Shown here one piece after another: positions 8,530 through 17,890 of a stretch of 23,397 nucleotides of DNA. Location of the stretch: contig LRSR01000032.1 of the NCBI GenBank assembly GCA_001579985.1, positions 1 through 23,397 on the forward strand. The letters run 5' to 3'. A model generated the notes under the pieces. That model searched no databases. It was not told the origin of the DNA and saw only the letters and a list, made by a program, of their open reading frames with translations. Within the stretch, counting starts at the first letter, position 1. The number at the start of each line of letters is the position of its first letter. The position numbers and the translations under genes were made by a program. The stretch is from Hypsibius dujardini. Taxonomy: Eukaryota; Tardigrada; Eutardigrada; Parachela; Hypsibiidae.

Positions 8530-10395
8530 AATAGGGTACATGAAAATTAGGTAGCTCAGTTTCTAGCGACCATGGTGTCACATGATTATCCTGTGATGTG
8601 CGATGTGCTCTATTTTGCAACTACAGTACATAAACCGGGTTGTTTTAGCAATTGTTATTTTCCGAGGATTACAAGCCCTCAAGGTAGGCTATCGCATTGA
8701 GATGGAAGGGCCAGGATTTTTACATCCTTGTTGGGCAAGAAAAAAGATTAAAGTGTTGCCAGGTAGGAACGAATAAGATTTGCTTTTCGTTCCGAAGGGC
8801 GGAGTCATAGTGCTCATTCACTATTCCTCGTTTATTTCCAGTTCCGATACTAAAAATTCCGGCTTCTGATTCTACATAAACCTGTTCAAACCTTCTGCTT
8901 GCATAGCAGTCTAACGCCGAATTTAATTCTCATAGCCCGACCCGAAACCCGAAATGATCACCGAGGCCGACAAACTCGAATCGAAACCCGAAAAAGATCA
9001 TTCACCAAAAAGCATTTTATTGATTAGGAATTTAAGAGATCTTGCGCTTCTGGCCGGTGTTACGGAAGAACTTGTTACGTTACCAAACAACACAAGGTTG
9101 GGAACGGTTTTAGTCCACGAGTCCAAAAACTATGTCACGAGATAATTTTCCCTTCATAATGTAAGCGCGATCGCTGAAACGTTCAGCGACTCAGGTATCC
9201 TTGCCAAACTTATGCCCACCCTCGATTGCTTCAGTTTCTAATTATCATCAGAATTTCCGGCAGGCCGAAACTAATTATTACCTCTAGCCGAATGTAGGTC
9301 TGTTGTGCCGCACGGTCTATCAGGCATTTCGCATCCGAGAGCGAGATATTCCTTCGGCCACGACTAATTGCGGGCAGAGTCAAGGCATGTATCTATACCC
9401 AGGTAGTTATGATCAGGAGCAAGACTAGTCGTCGAGTGTGAAATTGGCGGTAACTAAGAGGCCAGATCACAGCCCACAGGCGGTTTCCAGCAATGAGGAC
9501 ATGGTCGAAACGGTTGGCCGAAATCTTGAAAAGGCTACGAGTACAAAAGCCGCGGTCAAACTAGGGACAAGAGTCCAAACAACAACAAAAAATCTACTTC
9601 ACATTAAGGACAGAAAAAACCTCCTTCTTAAAAAAAAGGTCTTCTTTCCGATGTCTGAAATTAGTTCCTTTGCTTCTTTTCCCAGACACTAAACGTTTCG
9701 AATGCGACGGAAACGAAGATAAAACACTCCTCGAAGATCTGATATATGTGCGGCGCTTGCTCAAAAGAGATTCAGCGTTTTTGTGAGTCACTGTTAAAAG
9801 GCAATCATCAAGCGTGCACGACTTAATCCGCAATACAGGCAAAATTTAATTGAACAAATGATTCCACTTAATTAAAAACAGGAACGATTTTAGAAAATTT
9901 AACATATTGGATAACAATACTCAAATTTGTATTCGAAATTTCTGAATATCTCCGCTGCTCATCTCCCTTTCCTCCGCGTTGAAAAATGAAACCAATACCT
10001 TGAATCACTTTCCATTCTGCGTGTGCGTATATTGTCTTACGCAGCCAGTAGAGTGTAATTATTGGACTTCGTTGTGATAAAGAGGAGGAGTAATTATTGG
10101 AACTTATTGGAATTTACATAGTTTCTTCTACTTCACTCCAAAATTCTATCGAATATGACTGAAATGGGATACTATCTCTGGGGAACCCTGTTCGAAAAGG
10201 GTGATCCCATCCCCTACCAGTATTTGATCCTTCCCCCTGACATGTGATTGATTGAGCTTTAATTATTGCTCGCTTTCATGAACGACAAGCAGCATCCACG
10301 CACATGTACTGTATGACCATAAAGTGCGGAAAGTAAATCAACATCATTTTTATTTCCTTGAGCTTGCAAGACTAGATGCATTTAATTAAGTACTA
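8530..10395. other. Long gene-free stretch
   Basis: Open frames of 63 and 84 codons (8954-9145 and 9438-9692, plus) have no recognisable domain and no paralog in the window. A short CCCGAAACCCGAAA repetition lies near 8941-8995. GAGTAATTATTGGA-like words repeat near 10050-10110. I see no gene, RNA or clear element. Confidence 0.45.
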
Positions 10396-10526
10396 CAGTG
10401 AAAGTCCTGAGATTCGAACGGTCACGTGAGTTAATTTTTATCGAACCGGCCGTTGCTACTTTAGAGTTTGAGACAGTAAAGTAGAAACGACACTGTGACA
10501 TCGTTCGAATCTCAGGACTTTCACTG
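10396..10526. mobile_element. 131-bp MITE with perfect 25-bp terminal inverted repeats
   Basis: The left end CAGTGAAAGTCCTGAGATTC continues to 10420; its exact complement lies at 10502-10526. Imperfect pairing continues inward (GTCACGTG against CACTGTGAC). The left flank is TA; the right flank reads AA. CAGTG ends beside TA fit the Tc1/mariner type, with one target base mutated. No coding capacity. The perfect termini suggest a fairly recent insertion or terminal homogenisation. Confidence 0.85.
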
Positions 10527-11196
10527 AACAGGGTGAGTCTTGCGGATATCATAGAGACTAATTATCGCGTAGCCTGCAAATATGTTTTATCGCTTGATTT
10601 TAGATTTATGTCGATGGGATTCGGCGTGATTCGGTCTAAAGTATGTACTGTCATGTATACCCGGCTTAACGATGACCTTTACCTACCAGCAAAATTCATT
10701 GTTGTAACTAGATGGAGGAGTGGAGCAAGAATGATCAAGCGAAAATAGGTTGGAGGTCAAATCCACTGATGTAAGGAGTCGCTAGTTCATCTTTTGTCAC
10801 TGCAAACAGAAACACACCAAATTTGTGAAATGCCTCTTTGAGAGGTCACAACTTCTCAACAACTTCTGTAAGTTGTGTGTGAACACATATTCGAGTTAAT
10901 ACAACACACTGCGCTGCCTGAACAGTAGCGTGGCAGCATACCCGAATCGCCAATTGTGACGGATGAAGGATGTAAATTGCAAACTGTGCTAATTGCATGA
11001 TGAGGCCATAAAAACCGTCAAAGTTGAGGTTCGTATTTGTTGATGTGATTTGTTGCTCAATATTTCAATGTTGATTCTCATGTCCCTCGTACTGCTCACT
11101 TGTACTGCTGCTGTAATTCTTGTACTGTAGTGGTTCTCGTTCTTTTCTTGTACTAATGACGTTTCTGTGTCGATTGAAGAATGCGCTTTTTACATT
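10527..11196. other. Gene-free stretch, nothing recognised
   Basis: A 71-codon frame at 10533-10748 has no recognisable domain. The phrase CTTGTACTG recurs three to four times near 11090-11150. Nothing else stands out. Confidence 0.45.
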
Positions 11197-11509
11197 AGAG
11201 AGGTTGCAGCAACGCGCGTAAGCGTAAGCGTAAGGAAATTGACCAATTGAAATTGTGCGCGGGCGTGGCCAAACTTACCTCTTACGCCGCATGCTTTACC
11301 CCCGTCGTAAGGAGCACTGGGCTTTACGCGGCGACGTAAGCACGGCGTAAGGACAGTTCAGTGACAGTTCAATGACGAGGAATTCAATGAGAGAATTGCT
11401 TACGGTTACTTTACGTAAACGCTACGCCGACTGCTTCAACCTGTCCTCCGTAGAGCAAGCGTATACTTTTCTTACGCTACTCTTACGCCGAAATGCTTCA
11501 ACCTTTCTA
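11197..11509. mobile_element. MITE with GCGTAAG-rich terminal inverted repeats
   Basis: The left end reads AGAGGTTGCAGCAACGCGCG, then TAAGCGTAAGCGTAAGG. The right end on the minus strand reads TAGAAAGGTTGAAGCATTTC, then GGCGTAAGAGTAGCGTAAG. The two agree imperfectly over about 40 bp. A second copy of the right terminal motif (AGGTTGAAGCAGTCGGCGTA) lies internally near 11450-11425. CGTAAG words fill the interior. No transposase. Confidence 0.65.
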
Positions 11510-12382
11510 CTGCAGCCATGTCTGATAAGAGTGAGACTTCGAAACTTGGTTCGAGCCTCGACTTCTCGCTTTGTTTTCCAACTTCTCATTCAGTCTACTT
11601 TTCATTGTCTTTGCGATCTTGGCTTCTCATAATTTGTTAGGCAAGTAATAATTCCGAAAAGCAGTACTTGTAATTCTCGTGTATTGTATAATAATAGACA
11701 AACAGGATTTCCGGGTTCAGGAAGGGAGAATAGGTCGTCTCAAAATCAGTAGTAAATTCTTGAGGGCTCTGTGTATGAACTGTATTGAGTTACACCTTCT
11801 TCTGTACGTGATGTGATGTAATAAATGATTACATGCCAGAGCTTGATCAGCCAAAGTTATAAAACTTTCAACGGCCCGTGCTGGGAGTTCCAGCAAAAGA
11901 GCCTCGATGTTGGGTAAAGATGCACTTCAGTCGTCGCTGGTACTCCGTATTGCACCACAGCAGAATACACTGCAAATGAAGACCGAGATTATTGTCATTG
12001 ACAGCTTCACCCCCCCCCCACAGTACGAGGACTACCGTTTAGCCTACAATGTAAATTGGCCAGACACTGCTGGCCAATCTTCGGTCACAGGCACTGCCAA
12101 TCATAATTCACCAAAAGGCCCGAAAGTATGTTTTCATAACCTGATCCGCGATCCGAAGTGGAATTTCGATACTTTCTACTTTCTACTCGATATTTTCATG
12201 ACCAGAGAAATTACTTAAAGGCAGAAGACGGAGCTTGGGACTATTATGTCGAGAATCCAAAAACGTGACGCCAGAAGTGACCTGTAACTCACTCTCACGA
12301 TTTTGAACTCTCTTGCTGCTCACGCTAACCGATTTCAAATAAATGTTTGTCCCTTTTTAGGAATAAGCTAGGAAAGGTGTGG
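11510..12382. other. Gene-free stretch downstream of the two-exon GPCR
   Basis: A plus-strand frame of 103 codons (11907-12218) is open but has no recognisable domain, signal peptide or paralog, and runs opposite to the neighbouring gene. A perfect AAAGTT/AACTTT hairpin sits near 11856. I see no clear polyadenylation signal for the receptor on the minus strand. Confidence 0.4.
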
Positions 12383-14107
12383 CTAGTAATCAGCTACCTC
12401 GCACCACGCGTGCAACTTTTGCCGAGATATATAACCTACCGGTGTGAAGGTAAACTGACAGGTCATGGCCGGCCGAATCCACATCACCGACACCGGATTC
12501 GCACCGTACAACCACGGAAACTGTGTATTGACCACGTAGGTCGGCAGCGTACACACGCAGGTCCAGAGAAAAGTGAACAGCAACATCTTCGCCATGTTGA
12601 GCCGACGTTGAGCCAGTCTATGGTTAGCTCCCACGCTGCTGTCACCGTCCGCAGAGGACACAGTTGCTGTGTCAAGCACGCGGTAACCGAAACACTTCCA
12701 TAAAATCAACAGCGAACCGATTCCCGTGAGAGTGTACGGAACGTAGGCCATCATGGCGGTCAGAAATGGACCCAATCTTCCCGTCATCATCAGGAAGCAA
12801 TTACCCAAGGGAGCAGATATTATCCCTTGACCACCAATGGTGAAAGTGTACGGGATCATGGTTGCTACACTAATGAACCAATTGCAGCAGAGCACGGCGA
12901 CGTTGGTTGGGGTTGAGGCCCATGCTTTGTAGCGATGAGGGTAATACAGAGCGACGAAACGATTGACCGCCAGTCCTACATCGGCCCTAGAGGGAATAAA
13001 CCAAAACGCGAAAATCACATTTAGTACAAAATACATCAAATGCAAGTATGATCATCTTATTTGTTTGAAATTTGTTCGAGACTAATCCTTGTTATTTTGT
13101 TTTTCAACGCTACTGAAATTATTTCAAGCACTCTGAAGCGACATTTCAAAATAATTCATCGTCAGACAATCAATCAGATTTCAACAGGTTGACCTCATTT
13201 TTTTGGTCTGTTGTGTTGCTACGTCAAGTTTGATGGGTATGGGTTTTGATGGGTTTTGATCAAATGGCTGGCGCTAAAGTGATAAAAAAATTTCTACGCG
13301 TAGCTTTGACCTAGTTATATAGTCACACTTCAACTTTACATGGCAACACAACAGACCAAAAAAAGGTAAAAGATACGCGCGGGTACAAATTTTTTTATCA
13401 CTATAGCACCAGCCATTTGATCAAAACCCATCAAAACCCATCGAAACTCATCACTAAACCGACTAGCCCTGCCTGTTCGATTGGTAACTAAGCGACTAGC
13501 CCTGCCTGTTCGATTGGTAACTAAGCGACTAGCCCTGCCTGTTCGATTGGTAACTAAGCGACTAGCCTTGCCTGTTCGATTGGTAACTAAGCGACTAGCC
13601 CTGCCTGTACTCGCGCGCAGCCAGTACGATATATAATTATGCCCAAAAACATTGTCTTCGAGTTGTCTTTTAATTTTCGAATCTAAACCAATTCCACAAC
13701 AAACGCTTTCCATCAACGTTAATTTAAATCAAAATCAAATACTTCGTTTTCTTTGCCTTCTCGCACCAGTTTATGACGGTCATGTTGATTGTCACCAGAG
13801 TCTGGACGATGTAGCACGCGCTACCATCGATGTGCCATCCATCACGTTTTGCCAGCAGAACAAAGACGCCGGCGGGGACGCTGACGAGACTCATCACCAA
13901 ATTGGCCAGCAGAAAGTGAACGATGAGGAAACTGACGCCGCATTTTTGTAGCTTCGCGAGCCATGTGATTCGCAGAAGGAGCAGGTTGATGAGGACGCCG
14001 ATGAAATTGATTGTCAAGATCACGGCTATCCACACGGAGAGTTCCGTCTGCTTCGCTTGCGCGAGGAACGGAAAATTCGTTGGAGGAGAAAAATTGGAAT
14101 GATTCAT
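12383..14107 (-). CDS. Two-exon divergent class A (rhodopsin-like) GPCR
   Basis: The coding sequence is complement(12383-12986 joined to 13767-14107), 314 residues plus stop. The donor is AACTG|GTGCGA and the acceptor CCTCTAG|GGCCGA; joining restores the codon for W114 (phase 2) and gives INWADVGLAVNRF, matching NWSDAGLVGNRF of the intronless paralog. It should be a plasma-membrane receptor with unknown ligand. Visible class A landmarks are C98 (3.25) with C177 in loop 2, R123 (3.50), W150 (4.50), P197 (5.50), P262 (6.50) and P296 (7.50). Deviations are N69 where D2.50 is expected, NRF at 122-124, CTLP in TM6, and TPVGY (295-299) instead of NPxxY. A short tail SRQKLHAW follows TM7. NHS at residue 2 is a glycosylation sequon. 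Identity with the 2499 gene is about half by eye, highest in TM3, loop 2 and TM6. The frame is intact, so the gene is probably functional. Confidence 0.88.
13198..13443. repeat. Two interleaved inverted repeats (order A-B-A'-B')
   Basis: A (13198-13219, TTTTTTTGGTCTGTTGTGTT plus GC) is perfectly complementary to A' (13343-13364). B (about 13240-13299, GGGTTTTGATGGGTTTTGAT, then CAAATGGCTGG and GTGATAAAAAAATTT) is complementary to B' (about 13377-13441) over roughly 60 bp with few mismatches. A' lies inside the B/B' loop while A lies outside it. The pairs therefore cross, as in a pseudoknot, instead of nesting. Confidence 0.88.
13461..13608 (+). repeat. 33-bp minisatellite, 4.5 copies
   Basis: Units start at 13461, 13494, 13527, 13560 and 13593 (partial), each beginning GACTAGCCCTGCCTGTTCGA. 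Copies differ by about one base (CCCTGCC/CCTTGCC), so the array is recent or homogenised. The unit length is divisible by three and lacks stops on the minus strand. That explains the repetitive open frame there, which is not a gene. Confidence 0.95.
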
Positions 14108-14747
14108 TTTAAAGGGCCAATTTTTGGCTTAAGCAACCGTTGCCCTCAAGTCTGTGCATGTTTGCCAGTGAAGCCGATCAGAAAACGTGACGATCTGTAA
14201 ACTTAGTGATCCTTTAGGTTTACATGAAAGAAGCTTCGTCAATAGCAGATTAGGCTTCTTTATGAGATTTTTCTCATAAGGCATTTACTAACACGTACTT
14301 GAAGCCTTAGCACCTCTAATACTGAATAATGAAGAAGCCGTGAAGAAATTTTTGAAAGACCTCGAACAAACATGTAGCTTCGAGCATTAATAATGCCGCC
14401 GAAGAAGTACGCACAACCATTAGAAAGGCAGTTCATTTCATTTCAATACATTTGCGCAAAACCTTGACAAGATTTAATAAATATTTTGTATCTGCGTAGC
14501 TGGCTCCTTCGATAATTGGTTCTCCTTATTACATTGCTCATGCCTCATGCATTCGCAGGATGGTGAGTGACAATTAATACTTAATACTGCCGGATAGTGA
14601 CTTGCAATTAATTTATACCAAATAGAGTGCTGCAAGCCCGGGGAAATTAAATTCTTCAGCAGTGGCGGAACAAGTTGTTTCGGTAAACTCTTGTTGGACG
14701 GTTAATTGACCGTCCTAATTTATTCGCTCCGACCGTCGTTTAGATGG
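14108..14747. other. Upstream region of the two-exon GPCR
   Basis: No clear TATA box lies within 100 bp upstream of the GPCR start on the minus strand. A near-palindrome GGACGGTTAATTGACCGTCC occurs at about 14697-14716. Otherwise nothing is recognised. Confidence 0.45.
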
Positions 14748-15284
14748 AGCTGTATTTGCAACAGCTTTCGGCGGTAGGTCGGACCACCCTCTTTTGGTGA
14801 AAACATAGATCACTTTATTGTATTAGTGAATTCCCACAAACTATGAGCGTCAAAATTGATTGCTTGATTTTCCAACGGCTAAATTAAATATTCTTTCTAT
14901 TGAATTGAAACGGCACCTCCTCAACCTGTTACTCCACGGAAAGTCAGGGCAATTTTTTTATCCACGATGGAGGGAAGATCCATCGAGAAATCGGCGGTTG
15001 TTTTGGCTACGGTGAGAATCGGTCCCGAAAAGTGATAGACCGGCACGACTACAACGGCATTCCTCTGAAGGAGCCCTGACTTGCCATGGAGTAACAGGTT
15101 GAGGAGGTGTCGTTCTCAATTAATCGATCAATAGAAAGAATATTCAATTGAGCCGTTAGAAAAATCAAGCAATCAACTTTTCCGCTCATGGTTTGTGGGA
15201 ATTCCCTAATACAATAGGGTGGTCTATGTATAAACCAAAAGAGGGAGGTCCGACTTACAGCCGGAAGCTGTTGCAAATACAGCT
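14748..15284. repeat. Long imperfect palindrome with 203/212-bp arms
   Basis: The left arm (14748-14950) and right arm (15073-15284) are reverse complements at roughly 85 % by eye. They are joined by a 122-bp unique spacer. The outer edge reads AGCTGTATTTGCAACAGCTT on the left strand and its complement on the right; the inner edge is near CCTCCTCAACCTGTTACTCC. No target duplication is evident and no coding region is recognised. It is best explained as a foldback-type element or long-TIR MITE. Independent divergence of the arms indicates some age. Confidence 0.88.
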
Positions 15285-15848
15285 GTAGTAGTCACTTCAA
15301 TGCAACACTATTTTTCAGTTGAATTATCCATTTAATAGCATCTGCCAATGTTACTGTATACCGCGGCAGTTGATTGCTACATTGCTACACTGATTGCTAC
15401 ATGTGCCGGCGTTACTACTAACTGCATAGTTCTTGTCAACGAGAGAAACAAAACAGTAACGACTGTAGCCGAATAAATCAATCAACAGGCAGGGCATACG
15501 GTAACATTAACAGCGCCATCTATGTACCACCACCTAGAACGTTTTTATTTTTTTTTCTCGATGGAAACAGCATCACATAATGTAAATACACACTACAAAA
15601 TTAACGGATGTGCAAGATTTCACCTTCAAGAGTGGTGGAATTCCCTTGTAAGCATGACCTTTGGAACATCCGCCATGCATGAGTCATTAATGTTTAATCT
15701 GGACTCATACAGCAGGTGGGTGGGTGTGGATCATTATTTTATTCCGCCGACCAGCGTTACGATAAAGTATTTAGGCAGAACTAGAACGTGATTTAATTAG
15801 GAAATATGATCTGACATTTGCTAACAACATATAAGTGTCATTCCTTAA
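15285..15848. other. Gene-free stretch, nothing recognised
   Basis: An 89-codon frame (15522-15791, plus) has no recognisable domain. TGATTGCTACA is repeated near 15370-15400. No other structure was noticed. Confidence 0.45.
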
Positions 15849-16260
15849 AGGAGCGTTCAACAATGACGTCAGCGCCTGATATTAAGCGACCTTACTCCTT
15901 CCTCGCTTCTATCAGAGCTTGTCAGAAATTCCTAGACCCCCCCCCTTTGTTCTTCAAGCACCGACGTCAGCTAGAGCCTACTCCCCCCCTACATCTGCTA
16001 AAACTTATCCAGTATTACAACCACATTTTTTACTGAAACCAGATCGAAAGCAAGTATTAAGAAAGCATCGGTGTCTTTTGTAATCTGAGCGCAAAAAGTC
16101 ATTCAGATCAAGCAGAGACTGGGAATTGGCGCAAAAATCGAAACGATTTATGCTGAAGTCAGCCCTCGGCTGGATACCCACCGCCTTAGCGTCAGAGCTC
16201 GTCATCAAAGTACAACTCCCCCTACCCTACATGGCGCTGACGTCATTGTTGAATGCTCCC
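15849..16260. mobile_element. MITE with GGAGCRTTCAACAATGACGTCA termini
   Basis: The left end GAGCGTTCAACAATGACGTC continues AGCGCC (15851-15876). It pairs with 16233-16258 over 26 bp with one mismatch. TTAA precedes the left end and TTAC follows the right, which could be a decayed 4-bp target site. The interior is C-rich, with two runs of C. No transposase frame. Confidence 0.75.
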
Positions 16261-17091
16261 TTACCTGAGCCGAGGATCACTGAAGGGACCCAATTTCGGA
16301 ATGAAAATTCCCTAAAAAAAACGACGAGCGATGCTAAGCGTCAACCTTGTTGGTTTTGAAATCGAAGTAATCTTCCTCTCAGGTCAGCTACTGCGGGCAA
16401 ATGTAGGTGTTAGGTCTACCAACCGTAAGTTGGATAGTTAACAAGTTTATTAGACTGATAGTAAAGACTGTTAGAGAAATAAACTGAAAGAAAGGAAAGA
16501 GGAAGTAGAACTGACTGTAGAAATAATAAAACACATTATTATATAGTAAAGTTTTAACTATAGAAATGAAGGTAAATGGCACATACATCAGAATAGGGTT
16601 AATAGAGTGGACAGAGTTACAAACTAAGTATGATACTCGTGAGTTAAAGAACTATCATGATTGGATATGGGGACTTGTTGGGCGTGTCCAACACAGGCAT
16701 CGCGTTTTGCAGACTAACTTGCGAGAACAATTTGATTTTTAACCCGGCCGGATCATAATGCTAAACCTCGTTCGGTATTACCGATATTAATTCCATTGTG
16801 ATACATATTTGATGGCCTGTTTACCGCTGGCTATGAAATTAAATATGATTCAATTAATTTACTTAATTTAATTTAATCAAGGAGACCTACAGTGATTGGG
16901 AAATACACAGTCCGGTTTGCTGGCTAGTTATTTTTAGCGAACTGCGAATGACTTTTTGCTATGCGCAGTTCTTGATATTGACCACACCGCTCACAAAACA
17001 TAGAATATACAACATAATATAGCTCACACAATCCCGGCTCACACAATCCAGACTATTATTGTCTGTTACGGTACATAAATATTTTATTTTA
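16261..17091. other. Gene-free AT-rich stretch
   Basis: No gene is supported. A 14-bp tandem duplication GGCTCACACAATCC-like lies at about 17022-17050. AATTTAATTTAATC-type AT-rich sequence occurs near 16860. Confidence 0.5.
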
Positions 17092-17297
17092 AGGGTATTC
17101 AAAGTTCGCTTATTTGCAGCGATTATTTCGCTAATTCAAACTCGCTAATCTCCCTGGTTTTGAAGATATGCGAGAAAAGCAGCCAGGGAGCTGTCCAGAA
17201 GCCAGGGGGCGTGTCCTTGTATTACCGTTGCAAGAGCGTGCAAAACCAGGGAGATTAGCAAAATAATCGCTGCAAATAAGCGAACTTCGAATACCTT
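17092..17297. mobile_element. 206-bp TA-flanked MITE with about 45-bp TIRs
   Basis: The left end reads AGGGTATTCAAAGTTCGCTT, continuing ATTTGCAGCGATTATTTCGC; the right-end complement reads AAGGTATTCGAAGTTCGCTT and on. Only about four mismatches occur in 45 bp. TA dinucleotides at 17090-17091 and 17298-17299 are the likely target duplication. An inner pair, CTAATCTCCCTGGTTTT, extends the symmetry. The type fits a Tc1/mariner or related TA-targeting family. It has no transposase. Confidence 0.85.
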
Positions 17298-17890
17298 TAC
17301 TATGTTCTTGCGAAAATTGACTTGTATCCGATGCATGATCCGATACAAAAAACGGATATCCGCTATATGATCCGATACAACTTAATTGAGGCATTTTCAC
17401 ACGAGATGGCCACGTCAGAATTTCACATCCGGCAAATGATCTGACCACCATTTTTATTGCAACTGCCGTTCGCTGTTGAGCATCTACCACCGGGGGAACA
17501 ATTACAAGGCGCCTGGGAGGGAGAGCTCACTGAGTCACGTGTGTCAGGACGAAAAGGTTATCAGTGTTGGATTGAGACTTCTCTGCCGTGAATGCGCTTG
17601 CACGTTGCGAGAATGTCGAGCAAAGCGTTCCGGAAGTTGACAAAAATTCACCGTATACCATGACCAAACAATGGCGAACGCAATCATCCTCAAGAACGAT
17701 AACGTATTACGAAGAGATAAGGCCCCCAAGCATTACTGCAAAGTTTACAGCTGAAAGTGAGGAAACATAAGGCTAACTCGCGAGCTGTCGTTGCATTGTG
17801 ATGTTACAACAGTCTACGCCTCTGCGACAATTTAGTTGGAACTGCTTCAATTCACGGTCTTACTTTGACTTTTGTTGAATCAAGGCAAAC
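17298..17890. other. Upstream region of the complete LRR gene
   Basis: ATGATCCGATACAA occurs twice near 17334 and 17369. Neither a TATA box nor a coding region is clear. The last bases before the start codon, ATCAAGGCAAACATGGC, match the corresponding sequence of the second LRR gene. Confidence 0.5.

Larger units (their letters stand above)
12987..13766 (-). other. 780-bp intron of the two-exon GPCR
   Basis: The intron starts with GTGCGA, a weak donor, and ends with CTCTAG. It contains the interleaved inverted repeats (13198-13443) and the 33-bp minisatellite (13461-13608). The remainder shows nothing recognisable. Confidence 0.8.

Noticed and set aside
11907-12218. 103-codon plus-strand frame containing PPPQYEDY
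   Set aside because: No start context, domain, paralog or splice partner. The PPxY-like string is too short to count, and the C-run that encodes the prolines is a simple tract.
13461-13608. Possible CRISPR-like array
   Set aside because: The units are strictly tandem with no spacers, and the genome is eukaryotic.
13336-13716. 126-codon minus-strand frame with TGRASRLVTNR repeats
   Set aside because: It is the translation of the 33-bp minisatellite within the GPCR intron, with a unit divisible by three and lacking stops.
14990-15035. Spacer of the long palindrome read as a transposase helix-turn-helix (MEGRSIEKSAVVLATVRIG)
   Set aside because: Only a faint resemblance over about 20 residues, then a stop; no catalytic motif nearby.
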